From NCBI RefSeq assembly GCF_016899425.1, contig NZ_CP045996.1, forward strand, positions 868,001-932,000: DNA of 64,000 nt, in the 5' to 3' direction. Below, piece after piece: positions 18,700 through 27,122 of this stretch. How positions within the stretch are numbered: position 1 is the first letter of the stretch; each line of letters begins with the position of its first letter. Source of the stretch: Burkholderia sp. MS389. Its GTDB lineage: Bacteria; Pseudomonadota; Gammaproteobacteria; Burkholderiales; Burkholderiaceae. The notes beneath the pieces are model-generated. The model worked only from the letters and a program-made list of their open reading frames with translations, had not been told where the DNA came from and ran no database searches. The position numbers were made by a program, and so were the translations under genes.

Positions 18700-20022
18700 A
18701 TGCACGAAACCCTCTGGTACCTGATCATCGGCGCCGTGCTGCTCGGCATGGGCGTCGTGACGTCGGCGCTGCGCCACCTGCCATGCAGCTCGGCCATGAT
18801 TTACCTGGTGCTCGGCGTCGCGCTCGGCCCGGCCGGCGCCGGCCTGCTGCATCTCGACCTCGAACGCGACGGGCCACTGCTGCGCGAGATCGTCGAAGTC
18901 GCGCTGCTGGTGTCGCTGTTCGCGATCGGGCTGCGGCTGCGCGTGCCGCTGTCCGACAAGCTGTGGCTCGTGCCGTGCCGTCTCGGGCTGCTCGCGATGA
19001 TCGTCACCGTGCCGCTGCTCGCCGCATGCGCGGTGCTCGCGCTGGCCCTCGGCTGGGGCCCCGCGCTGCTGCTCGCGGCGATCCTCGCGCCGACCGACCC
19101 GGTGCTCGCGCACGACGTGCAGGTGCACGATCCGGGCGATCGCGACCTGGTGCGCTTCGCGTTGTCCGGCGAAGGCGGGATGAACGACGGCATCGCGCTG
19201 CCGTTCGCGCTCGCGGGGCTCGCGCTGTGCGGCGCACCGGGCGCCACGCACGGCATCCCGCCGCTGTCCGGCACGTTCGCGCTCGTCGCGCTGTGGGGCA
19301 TCGCCGGTGCGGCCGCGATCGGCGGCGGGCTCGGCTGGGTCACGACGAAGACGATCGGGTGGCTGCGCACGCGCCACGGCCAGGCGCTCGGCCTCGAAGG
19401 CTTCTTCGCGCTCGCGCTGATCGTGCTGTCGTTCGGCGCCGCGCAGCTCGCGCACACGTTCGGCTTCATTGCGACGTTCGCGGCCGGCGTCGCGATGCGG
19501 TGGGTCGAGCATCGCGCGAGCGGCGACCGGCCACCGCGCGAAGTGATCGGCCAGATCGACTCGGAAGACGTGGTCGCCACCGAGAAGCATCCGGACAAAG
19601 CGCATGCGTTCATGGCCGAATCGGTGCTCGGCTTCACGATCGAGCTCGAACGGATCGCCGAAGCGATCGTGATGACGATGATCGGCAGCGTGCTCGCGAC
19701 GTTGCCCGGCCCGCTGCTCACGTGGGGCGCCATCGCGCTGGCCGCCGCGCTGTTCGTCGCCGTGCGTCCGCTCGCGGTGCTGGTCACGCTCACCGGCTCG
19801 CGCGCGACGCATGCGCAGCGGCGGCTGATGGCGTGGTTCGGCATCCGCGGGATCGGTTCGTTCTACTACCTGCTGTTCGCGCTCGAGCACGGGCCGTCCG
19901 ACGTGGTGCGCCCCCTCGCGGCGCCGGTGCTGGCCGTGGTATCGGCTTCGGTGGTCGCGCACGGGATCTCCGCGACGCCGCTGATGAACTGGTATTACCG
20001 GCTGCAGCAGCATCGGCGCTGA
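18700..20022 (+). CDS. Cation:proton antiporter, CPA1 (NhaP-like) family
   Basis: 440 residues with about 12 hydrophobic segments. The CPA1 ion-binding region is visible as AILAPTDPVLAHDVQVHDPG and SGEGGMNDGIALPF. Proteins of this family exchange Na+ or K+ for H+ across the inner membrane, for pH and salt control. No cytoplasmic regulatory domain follows the membrane part; the protein ends shortly after ISATPLMNWYYRLQQHRR. The last base is only four bases from the convergent ligD stop, so the two transcripts must end close together or overlap. Confidence 0.88.
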   Translation: MHETLWYLIIGAVLLGMGVVTSALRHLPCSSAMIYLVLGVALGPAGAGLLHLDLERDGPLLREIVEVALLVSLFAIGLRLRVPLSDKLWLVPCRLGLLAMIVTVPLLAACAVLALALGWGPALLLAAILAPTDPVLAHDVQVHDPGDRDLVRFALSGEGGMNDGIALPFALAGLALCGAPGATHGIPPLSGTFALVALWGIAGAAAIGGGLGWVTTKTIGWLRTRHGQALGLEGFFALALIVLSFGAAQLAHTFGFIATFAAGVAMRWVEHRASGDRPPREVIGQIDSEDVVATEKHPDKAHAFMAESVLGFTIELERIAEAIVMTMIGSVLATLPGPLLTWGAIALAAALFVAVRPLAVLVTLTGSRATHAQRRLMAWFGIRGIGSFYYLLFALEHGPSDVVRPLAAPVLAVVSASVVAHGISATPLMNWYYRLQQHRR

Positions 20023-20026
20023 CGCT

Positions 20027-22837
20027 TCACGCACCGGCGTCGAGCCGCGCCCGCATCGCCGCGGTGATGCGCTGGCGCGTCCTCGCATAGCCTTCCCACG
20101 GGTCGCGCTTCAGCGTGTCCAGCCGCTCGTGCAGCGTATCGATCGTCCATTGCGCGCCGCCCGTCGTGTCGGGTACCTCGTCCCAGTCGAGCGGCACCGA
20201 CACGCCCATGCCGGGCCGCGCCCGCACCGAATACGCGGCGATCGTGCTCGCGCCGCGCCCGTTGCGCAGATAGTCGACGAAGATCTTGCCGCGCCGGTGG
20301 CGCGGCCCCATCGTCGCGGTGAAACGGTCGGGCAGCGTGCCGGCGACGTGCTGCGCGACCGCGCGCGAAAAGTCCTTCACGTCGTCCCAGCCCGCATGCC
20401 GCGTGAGCGGCACGACGACGTGCAGCCCCTTGCCGCCGCTCGTCTTGCAGAACGACACGAGCCCCAGTTCGTCGAGCAGCCCGCGCACGAGTTGCGCGGC
20501 GTCGATCATCGTGCGCCACGGCAGCGCCGGGTCGGGATCGAGGTCGAACACGATGCGGTCCGGCCGCTCGATGTTCGACGCGTGCGCGTTCCACGTGTGC
20601 AGCTCGACCGTGCCCATCTGCGCGGCGCCGAGCAGCGCATCGACGCTGTCGATCGACAGCAGCGGCCCGTGGCCGGGATCGAGCCCTTCGTGCTGCGTGA
20701 CGAACGGGATCTCGCGGCGCTCCGCGTGCTTCTGGAAGAACAGCTCGCCGGCGATGTCGCCCGGCGCGCGCACGAGCGATACGGGCCGGCCTTTCAGGTC
20801 GGCGAGCAGCCACGGCGCGACCCACTGCCAGTAACGCGCGAGATCGATCTTGCGCGTGCCGCTTTGCGGGTCGAGCACGCGCTCGGGATGCGTGATGCGC
20901 ACGCGGCCGAGCGTGTCGGGGCCGGACGCGTCGCCTTCGGCGCGGGCGGCTGCACGAGAACGTGACGGGCGCTTGCGATCGGCGGTGTCGCGAGCGGCAG
21001 GCGATGCGCGCTTGCGTGTGTCGTCGTGCGGGGTCTGGCGTTGATCCATCGTCACCTCCGTTTCCGTGTGTTTCGGCATTTCGCGGACGATCTGCTCCGC
21101 CGGCTTGTCGTCGCGCAGCGCGATGAACGCGGCCTGTCGCACGATCCCGTCGCCGGTCCATTCCGCGAATTCGCATTCGGCGACGAGCGTCGGCTCGACC
21201 CAGTGCACGCGCGTGCGCGTGCGTTCGCGCGGCGGCGCATCGAACGGCATCGTGTCGCGTTCGTGCTTGCGCAGGATCGCGGCGAGACGGTCGAGCATCC
21301 GCGCGTCGAAGCCGGTGCCGACGCGGCCGACGTAGCGCAGCGGCGTCGGCCCGCGCCGCCGCTTGCCGGCCGGCGCCGGTTCGTGCACGCCGAGCAGCAG
21401 CGCGCCGAAGCCGTGCCGGCTGCCGGACGGCTCCGTAAAGCCGCCGATCACGAACTCCTGCCGACGTCGGCATTTGAGCTTGATCCACGCAGGCGAACGA
21501 CCGGCGCGGTAGCGCGAGTCCGCACGCTTGCCGATCAGCCCTTCGAGGCCGGTGTCGCACGCGCTCGCGATCAGCGACGCGACGTCCTCGCCGAGATCGG
21601 GCGAAAAGCGCACGCGCGCCGGGTCGCTGTTCGCGAGCAGCGGTTCGAGCAGCGCGCGACGCGCGGTGAGCCGCGCGTCGCGCAGGTCGTAGCCGTCGAG
21701 ATAAGGCAGATCGAATACGAAGAAGGTGACCGTGTCCGAGCGGTCCGCGCCGAACGCGTTCTGCAGCGCCTGGAAATCGGGCAAGCCGTTCTCGCCGAGC
21801 ACGACGGCCTCGCCGTCGAGCCATGCGTCGTCGACGTCGAGCGCCGCGAGCGCGTCGCGCTGCGCGCGCAGCTTCGCGGTCCAGTCGCGGCCTTCGCGCG
21901 TCGTCAGCGTGACGCGCCGGCGAGCGCCCTTCCCCGCGATGCGCGCGAGGATCCGATAGCCGTCGAACTTCAGTTCGTAGCACCAGCCGCCGTGGGTCGG
22001 CGGCGCGTCGACCAGCGTCGCGAGTTGCGGGCCGACGCGCTCCGGCAGCGGCGCACGCACCGCGCCTTCGACCTGCGACGGATCGGCGGGGCGGGGGCTT
22101 TCGTGGCTTTCATGGCTGGCGTCACTGGCGTGGCGCGCGTCATGTCCATCGCCGGCGTCACCCGTCGATCGACCGCGCCGAGCCGCGCGCTTGCGCGCCG
22201 CGCCGTTCGACGCGCCGGCGTGCACACTCCCCGGCCGCTCGCCGACGACGTCGAATTCATCGGCGCTGCGGGCGTCGTCGTCGCGCTCCTTGATCAGCAG
22301 CCACTGCTCCTGGCGCCCTTCCTGCCGCCCGCTGCGCACGAGCGCCCAGCCGCCGTGCAGCTTCTCGCCGTCGAGCCGGAACGACAGCTTGCCGGCCCGA
22401 TAGCCTTCGCGTGCCCGCGCAACGCCGCCGTCCGGCGTCCACGTGCCCTCGTCCCAGACGACGACCGACCCCGCACCGTAATGCCCGGCCGGAATCTCGC
22501 CTTCGAACGACGCGTATTCGAGCGGATGGTCCTCGACGTGCACCGCGAGCCGCTTCACCTGCGGATCGAAGCTCGGCCCCTTCGGCACGGCCCACGACTT
22601 CAGCGTGCCGTCGAGTTCGAGCCGGAAGTCGTAGTGCAGCCGGCGCGCGTGGTGCTCCTGGATCACGAAGCGCAGCGGATGGCTTGCGCGCGCGGCAGGC
22701 TTCGCCTTCGGCTTCGTGCCCGCTTTCGTGTCGCCCTTCGCATCGGCCTTCGTGCGCCGCTTCCCGTGCGCGCCTTCGGGCTCGGGCGTTGCGCCGAAAT
22801 GGCGCTTGCGGCGATACGGATCGAGCTTGCCGGCCAT
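20027..22837 (-). CDS. ligD: DNA ligase D (NHEJ: phosphoesterase-ligase-polymerase)
   Basis: 936 residues with the three LigD domains in the order seen in Pseudomonas. The 3'-phosphoesterase is at ~50-190 (HHARRLHYDFRLELDG, IPAGHYGAGSV). The ATP-dependent ligase is at ~270-570 (adenylated Lys in YELKFDGYRI near residue 289, then GLIGKRADSRYRAGRSPAWI). The primase-polymerase is at ~650-935 (VFDLDPDPALPWRTM with the metal-binding Asp pair near 766). It joins double-strand breaks together with Ku. A Lys-rich linker (about 25-50) precedes the first domain. It lies 57 bases after ku on the same strand. Confidence 0.98.
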   Translation of the reverse strand: MAGKLDPYRRKRHFGATPEPEGAHGKRRTKADAKGDTKAGTKPKAKPAARASHPLRFVIQEHHARRLHYDFRLELDGTLKSWAVPKGPSFDPQVKRLAVHVEDHPLEYASFEGEIPAGHYGAGSVVVWDEGTWTPDGGVARAREGYRAGKLSFRLDGEKLHGGWALVRSGRQEGRQEQWLLIKERDDDARSADEFDVVGERPGSVHAGASNGAARKRAARRGRSTGDAGDGHDARHASDASHESHESPRPADPSQVEGAVRAPLPERVGPQLATLVDAPPTHGGWCYELKFDGYRILARIAGKGARRRVTLTTREGRDWTAKLRAQRDALAALDVDDAWLDGEAVVLGENGLPDFQALQNAFGADRSDTVTFFVFDLPYLDGYDLRDARLTARRALLEPLLANSDPARVRFSPDLGEDVASLIASACDTGLEGLIGKRADSRYRAGRSPAWIKLKCRRRQEFVIGGFTEPSGSRHGFGALLLGVHEPAPAGKRRRGPTPLRYVGRVGTGFDARMLDRLAAILRKHERDTMPFDAPPRERTRTRVHWVEPTLVAECEFAEWTGDGIVRQAAFIALRDDKPAEQIVREMPKHTETEVTMDQRQTPHDDTRKRASPAARDTADRKRPSRSRAAARAEGDASGPDTLGRVRITHPERVLDPQSGTRKIDLARYWQWVAPWLLADLKGRPVSLVRAPGDIAGELFFQKHAERREIPFVTQHEGLDPGHGPLLSIDSVDALLGAAQMGTVELHTWNAHASNIERPDRIVFDLDPDPALPWRTMIDAAQLVRGLLDELGLVSFCKTSGGKGLHVVVPLTRHAGWDDVKDFSRAVAQHVAGTLPDRFTATMGPRHRRGKIFVDYLRNGRGASTIAAYSVRARPGMGVSVPLDWDEVPDTTGGAQWTIDTLHERLDTLKRDPWEGYARTRQRITAAMRARLDAGA

Positions 22838-22849
22838 CGCGTCACCTCG

Positions 22850-22887
22850 TCGGAATCGGAGTCGAAATCGAAATCGGAGTCGGCGTG
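22850..22887. repeat. Short degenerate hexamer run between ku and ligD
   Basis: The segment between the two NHEJ genes reads as about six degenerate hexamers TCGRRR (tcggaa, tcggag, tcgaaa, tcgaaa, tcggag, tcggcg). It may be a slippage-prone spacer just upstream of the ligD start. Confidence 0.5.
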
Positions 22888-22894
22888 ATCGGCG

Positions 22895-23926
22895 TCACGC
22901 CGCGTGCTTGCGGCGCGCGGCGGTCTTCTTCGCCGCATGGTCGCTCGCGGCGCCGCGTTTCGCGGCGGTCTTCTTCGCCGCGGTTTGGGTTGCCGCGGTT
23001 TTCGTCGTCGTGCCTTTCGATGCGGATTTCGAAGGCGGCTTGCGGCGCGCGCCGCCCCGCGACGATGACGATGACGCCTCGTCCTCCCCTTCGTCGCGCG
23101 CTCCACGCAGATCCGCCGCCCGCGCACCGGCGCCGCCCTTCAGGCTGCGCTTCAGCAACTCGGTGAGATCGACGACGTTGCTCGCCGCGCGGCCGGTCTG
23201 CGCGGGCCGATCCTCGATCTCCTCGATCTTGCCCGCACGCACCTTGCGCTCGACCAGTTCGAGGATGTCGTCGCGAAACGTGTCGTGATATTCGTCGGGC
23301 GTCCAGGTGCCGGACATGTCGTCGATCAGCTTCTTCGCCATCCCGAGCTCGCGCGCGGTGACGCCCGCGCCCTTCGCGTCGCCGGCCGGCACCGACAGTT
23401 CGTCGAGCGGCCGCAGTTCTTCCTGCCAGCGCAGCGTATCGAGCGCGAGTATCGGCCCGACCGGAATCAGCGCGCCCAGATGCTGGCGGTCGCGCATCAC
23501 CACGAGCGCGATGCCGATCTTGCCGCTGTCCTTCAGCGCGTCGCGCAGCAGCGTATAGACCTTCTCGCCCTTGCGGTCCGGCACCAGGTAGTACGGCGTG
23601 TCGAGATAGAGGAACGACACGGCGTCCTCGTCGACGAAGGTCAGGATGTCGACGGTCTGCGTCGATTCCGGATTCGCCGCGCGGATCTCGTCGTCGGTGA
23701 GCACGACGTAGCGCTCCTTCTCGTACTCGTAGCCGCGCACGATGTCCTCGCGCGTGACTTCCTTGCCGGTGCGCTTGTTGATCTGCCGATAGCCGATCGG
23801 GTCCATCGAGCGCTTGTCGAGCATCCGGAACGACGGCTTCACGGTGCGCGTCGCCGGAAACAGCTGCACGGGCACGTGCACGAGCCCGAAGCTGATCGCG
23901 CCTTTCCATATCATCCGCGGTGCCAT
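22895..23926 (-). CDS. ku: Ku DNA-end-binding protein
   Basis: 343 residues. The Ku core (1-250) starts MAPRMIWKGAISFGLVHVPV and includes RCGYRQ-equivalent PIGYRQINKRTGKEV and TWTPDEYHDTFRDDILELVE. The last ~60 residues are an Ala/Lys/Thr-rich basic tail (KKTAAKRGAAS type repeats), known in bacterial Ku to affect DNA binding and threading. It recruits LigD in non-homologous end joining. A GGAGG ribosome site lies before the ATG (caaggaggaacacgc). I found no convincing sigma-54 element upstream; it may be read from its own promoter or from katE. Confidence 0.98.
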   Translation of the reverse strand: MAPRMIWKGAISFGLVHVPVQLFPATRTVKPSFRMLDKRSMDPIGYRQINKRTGKEVTREDIVRGYEYEKERYVVLTDDEIRAANPESTQTVDILTFVDEDAVSFLYLDTPYYLVPDRKGEKVYTLLRDALKDSGKIGIALVVMRDRQHLGALIPVGPILALDTLRWQEELRPLDELSVPAGDAKGAGVTARELGMAKKLIDDMSGTWTPDEYHDTFRDDILELVERKVRAGKIEEIEDRPAQTGRAASNVVDLTELLKRSLKGGAGARAADLRGARDEGEDEASSSSSRGGARRKPPSKSASKGTTTKTAATQTAAKKTAAKRGAASDHAAKKTAARRKHAA

Positions 23927-23992
23927 GCGTGTTCCTCCTTGCCGAATGCGCGCCCGCCCGAAGGCAGGCGCGCGGTACGGCGCAAACCGCTG

Positions 23993-24038
23993 TCGGCCGC
24001 TTCTGGCCGCTTTCGGCCGCTTCTGGCCGCTTTCGGCC
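23993..24038. repeat. 20-base tandem repeat between katE and ku
   Basis: Two full copies of tcggccgcttctggccgctt plus a six-base third copy, ending next to the katE stop. Each unit holds two GGCCGCTT half-units. GGCC-rich hairpins may act as a transcription attenuator between katE and ku. Confidence 0.85.
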
Positions 24039-26144
24039 CTATGCCGGCAGCTCCGCCGCCTGCTGTTCGCGCGCCCAGACGCGATGCTGGCCGAGGTGAT
24101 CCGACAGCGTGTTCAGGACCTTGTCCATATCGACGGGCTGCCCGACGCACACGCCCTCGGCCGGGTCCGGCAGGTGCGCGGCGCTGAGCAGTTGCCGCCC
24201 CGAGCCGACGGCCGCGATCGGCTTCAGGTGCTTGAACGCCTCGCGCACGAAATGGCGGGCCTCGGCGCTATGCGCGAGATCGCGGCCATCGCCGTCGCCG
24301 CCGCACACGAATACCGCGTCGAACATCACCGACGGCATGCCGACCAGTGTCGCCTCCGGCACGATGCCGCCGATCGGCGCGAGCGTCGGCGCGACGATCG
24401 TCGGCACCGCGTGCGCGGCGAGCAACGCGTCGCGCACCTGCTCGACCAGCACCTGATTCACGCCGGGCGTCGCGATCAGCGCGATCTTGCGCGAGCGGAT
24501 GCCGGGCTTCGCGCGGCCGATCAGGCTCAGCGCCGGCGAACGCTGCGCGACGACCGGCGTCGCGCCCGCCTGCGGCGCAGGCAGTCCGAGCCGTTCGGCG
24601 ACCTGCGCGGCGAGCCCCGCGTCGAAGCGCGCGATGATCTCGTTGACCACGCGCTCGCGAATGTGCGGCTGCGTCACCTTGCCGAGCTCGAAGCAGTACG
24701 CGTCGCGGATATGCCGCTGCTCGATGTCGGTCATGCTCTGGTAGAACAGCGCGGCCTGCGAGAAATGGTCGGCAAACGATTCGCTGCGCACGCGCACCTT
24801 GTGGCCTTCGAGCGGCTCGGGCACGGTCTCGAACCCGCCGCCGGACGGCGCCGGCGGCGTCTCGCGCGGCCAGCCGCCGCTCGTCGAATTCGGCTCGTAC
24901 GACGCCTGCCCGACGTTGATCGTCTGCCGATGCATCGCGTCGCGCTGGTTGTTCGCGAACGGGCACACCGGCCGGTTGATCGGAATCTCGTGGAAGTTCG
25001 GACCGCCGAGCCGGCTCAGTTGCGTGTCCGTGTACGAGAACAGCCGCCCCTGCAGCAGCGGGTCGTTCGTGAAATCGATCCCCGGCACCACGTGGCCCGG
25101 GTGAAACGCGACCTGCTCGGTCTCCGCGAAAAAGTTGTCGGGGTTGCGATTCAGCGTCATCCGGCCGATCGGCCGCACCGGCACGAGCTCTTCCGGCACG
25201 AGCTTGGTCGGGTCCAGCAGGTCGAAGTCGAATTTGTCCGCATCGGCCGGGTCGATCATCTGCACGCCGAGTTCGAACGCCGGATAGTCGCCGCGCTCGA
25301 TCGCGGTCCACAGGTCGCGCCGGTTGAAATCCGGATCGTGGCCGGCGATCCGCTGCGCCTCGTCCCACAGCAGCGAATACGCGCCGCTCACGGGCCTCCA
25401 GTGGAATTTCACGAAACGCTCGACGCCGGCCGCGTTCACGAAGCGGAACGTGTGCACGCCGAAGCCGTCCATCGCGCGATAGCTCGCGGGCAGCGCACGG
25501 TCCGACATCAGCCACAGCACCATGTGCGTCGTTTCCGGCACCAGCGACACGAAATCCCAAAAGGTGTCGTGCGCGGACGCGCCGGTCGGCATCTCGTTCG
25601 GCGCCTCGGGCTTCACCGCATGCACGAAGTCGGGAAACTTGATCGCGTCCTGGATGAAGAACACCGGCATGTTGTTGCCGACGAGGTCGTAGTTGCCTTC
25701 CTCGGTATAGAACTTCACCGCAAAGCCGCGCACGTCGCGCACGGTGTCGGACGAGCCGCGCGGCCCCTGCACGGTCGAGAAGCGCACGTAGACCGGCGTT
25801 TCGGCGGCCGGGTCCTGCAGGAACGCGGCCTTCGTGTAGTCGGCCATCGGTTCGTACACGCGGAACACGCCATGCGCGGCCGAGCCGCGCGCATGCACCA
25901 CCCGCTCCGGAATGCGCTCGTGATCGAAATGCGTGATCTTTTCGCGCATGATGAAGTCTTCGAGCAGCGACGGCCCGCGCGCGCCGCCGCGCAGCGTGTT
26001 CTGGTTATCGGCGATCCGCACGCCCTGGTTGGTCCGCAGCGCCTCGCCGTCGGGCCGCGCACGGTGCTCGTCGAGCTGACGCGACTTCGCGCTGTCGTGC
26101 GGTTGCGTCGGGGGCGTCTTGCCGGCGGATGGGGGAGTCGTCAT
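24039..26144 (-). CDS. katE: Monofunctional large-subunit catalase, HPII type
   Basis: 701 residues, the length of large clade-2 catalases. The catalytic His lies in ERVVHARGSAAHG near residue 84, the active-site Asn in EGNYDLVGNNMPVF, and the haem-ligand Tyr in RLFSYTDTQLSRLGGPNF. Residues ~540-700 form the C-terminal flavodoxin/DJ-1-like domain typical of HPII. It converts hydrogen peroxide to water and oxygen in the cytoplasm, usually in stationary phase. No signal peptide and no sigma-54 element were found; in enterics katE is under RpoS, so control here may differ from its neighbours. Confidence 0.97.
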   Translation of the reverse strand: MTTPPSAGKTPPTQPHDSAKSRQLDEHRARPDGEALRTNQGVRIADNQNTLRGGARGPSLLEDFIMREKITHFDHERIPERVVHARGSAAHGVFRVYEPMADYTKAAFLQDPAAETPVYVRFSTVQGPRGSSDTVRDVRGFAVKFYTEEGNYDLVGNNMPVFFIQDAIKFPDFVHAVKPEAPNEMPTGASAHDTFWDFVSLVPETTHMVLWLMSDRALPASYRAMDGFGVHTFRFVNAAGVERFVKFHWRPVSGAYSLLWDEAQRIAGHDPDFNRRDLWTAIERGDYPAFELGVQMIDPADADKFDFDLLDPTKLVPEELVPVRPIGRMTLNRNPDNFFAETEQVAFHPGHVVPGIDFTNDPLLQGRLFSYTDTQLSRLGGPNFHEIPINRPVCPFANNQRDAMHRQTINVGQASYEPNSTSGGWPRETPPAPSGGGFETVPEPLEGHKVRVRSESFADHFSQAALFYQSMTDIEQRHIRDAYCFELGKVTQPHIRERVVNEIIARFDAGLAAQVAERLGLPAPQAGATPVVAQRSPALSLIGRAKPGIRSRKIALIATPGVNQVLVEQVRDALLAAHAVPTIVAPTLAPIGGIVPEATLVGMPSVMFDAVFVCGGDGDGRDLAHSAEARHFVREAFKHLKPIAAVGSGRQLLSAAHLPDPAEGVCVGQPVDMDKVLNTLSDHLGQHRVWAREQQAAELPA

Positions 26145-26271
26145 CGTCAGGTATCCTCTTGGAATTCGGTAGGAAGCCGCTGCCGCACGGCGCCGCGCCG
26201 CGGCGCGCGCGTGCGAACGGCAGGGAAAGCCGGCCCGGCGTGCCGCGAACGGCCGCGGGCCGGTGGCGGCG

Positions 26272-26658
26272 TCAGGGCGCGCGCAGCGCCGCGTCGAATT
26301 CCGCGGCCGTCACGTCGAGCGCGACGTTGCATTCGATCGCGGCGTCCTCGACGCGCGGCTTGTGCTCGTCCACCGCGCGCCGCGCACGGTCGCACAGCTG
26401 CGTGCGCACGCGCAGCCGGTCGGCCGTGTCGAGCGTCGCGTAGCGGTCGATCACGTCCGCGTCGAACCGGATGTCGACCGTGCAGCGCCATTCGCGCGCG
26501 TCCTCGTCGGACGGCACGCGCACCCACGACACGTGGATCGTCAGCCGCCCGGACGCGTCGTCCGCATGCACGACGACGGTCGACTGCGACGGAAAACCGA
26601 TCGCGAACGCGTGCTCGAGTTCCGCGACGCGCTGCGACCGGTCGGGCATCACGTTCAT
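26272..26658 (-). CDS. Small conserved hypothetical protein, paralogue family 1
   Basis: 128 residues, soluble. It has a beta-rich middle (STVVVHADDASGRLTIHVSW, TVDIRFDADVIDRY) then the helical segment RYATLDTADRLRVRTQLCDRA. The latter parallels the proteins at 17209-17574 and, more weakly, 29706-30017. Function unknown. The ATG overlaps the stop of the DUF1328 gene as ATGA and has no clear ribosome site of its own, so translation is probably coupled. It is the last gene of the likely rpoN-DUF3008-DUF1328 unit. Confidence 0.78.
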   Translation of the reverse strand: MNVMPDRSQRVAELEHAFAIGFPSQSTVVVHADDASGRLTIHVSWVRVPSDEDAREWRCTVDIRFDADVIDRYATLDTADRLRVRTQLCDRARRAVDEHKPRVEDAAIECNVALDVTAAEFDAALRAP

Positions 26659-26816
26659 CGTCGCACGACGCCCAGCAGCAACGTGACCAGGAAGATCACG
26701 ACGAAGATGTAGAACAGGATCTTCGCGATCTCGGCCGCACCGGCCGCGATGCCGCCGAAGCCGAACACGGCGGCAATGATCGCGATGACGAAGAAGATGA
26801 TGGCGTATCGAAGCAT
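26655..26816 (-). CDS. DUF1328 small membrane protein
   Basis: 53 residues: MLRYAIIFFVIAIIAAVFGF then GGIAAGAAEIAKILFYIF, typical of the YtjA/DUF1328 family, with two transmembrane helices and a short basic tail (VVRR). These peptides are widespread in stress gene clusters of proteobacteria; the role is unknown. GGAGGG lies about six bases before the ATG (ccaggagggttcc). ATGA overlap with the following gene. Confidence 0.93.
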   Translation of the reverse strand: MLRYAIIFFVIAIIAAVFGFGGIAAGAAEIAKILFYIFVVIFLVTLLLGVVRR

Positions 26817-26862
26817 GGAACCCTCCTGGATGACTGCAGTCGTCACTAAACGTCGGCGCCGA

Positions 26863-27051
26863 TCACGCATCGTGCTTGTGTTTCGGTTTACCGTGCGTGG
26901 GTGTGGAAGCCATTTTCTCGAGCTCCTTCTCGCTCATCGACTTGGCCATCGATTTCGACGGCGGCTTCAGGTCCTTCATTTTCGTGTCACCGCGCTTGGC
27001 CGACAGCGCGGCCCCGGCGGCGCGCTGCTGAGCCTGGGATTTGGCTGGCAT
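26863..27051 (-). CDS. DUF3008 small protein
   Basis: 62 residues: MPAKSQAQQRAAGAALSAKR at the start and MSEKELEKMA near the end mark the DUF3008 family. It is a very hydrophilic, Lys- and His-rich small protein of unknown function, often found in stress islands. GAGGAGCG lies before the ATG. It sits 71 bases after rpoN and 46 before the DUF1328 gene, so it is probably cotranscribed with both. Confidence 0.92.
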   Translation of the reverse strand: MPAKSQAQQRAAGAALSAKRGDTKMKDLKPPSKSMAKSMSEKELEKMASTPTHGKPKHKHDA

Positions 27052-27122
27052 GGTTGCGCTCCTCTCGTTGGCGCGCGAGCCGACGCGACGCGCGGCACGC
27101 GCGGGTTGGAACAATGAGGCCG

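Noticed and set aside
23980..23998. Sigma-54-like element before ku (minus strand CCGACAG-CGGT-TTGC)
   Set aside because: The -24 GG is changed to CG; all accepted elements keep both GG and GC.
26145..26271. A sigma-54 promoter for katE
   Set aside because: GGCACG-like strings are present but no GC ten bases from a GG in the right direction with a TTGC-like -12 half.
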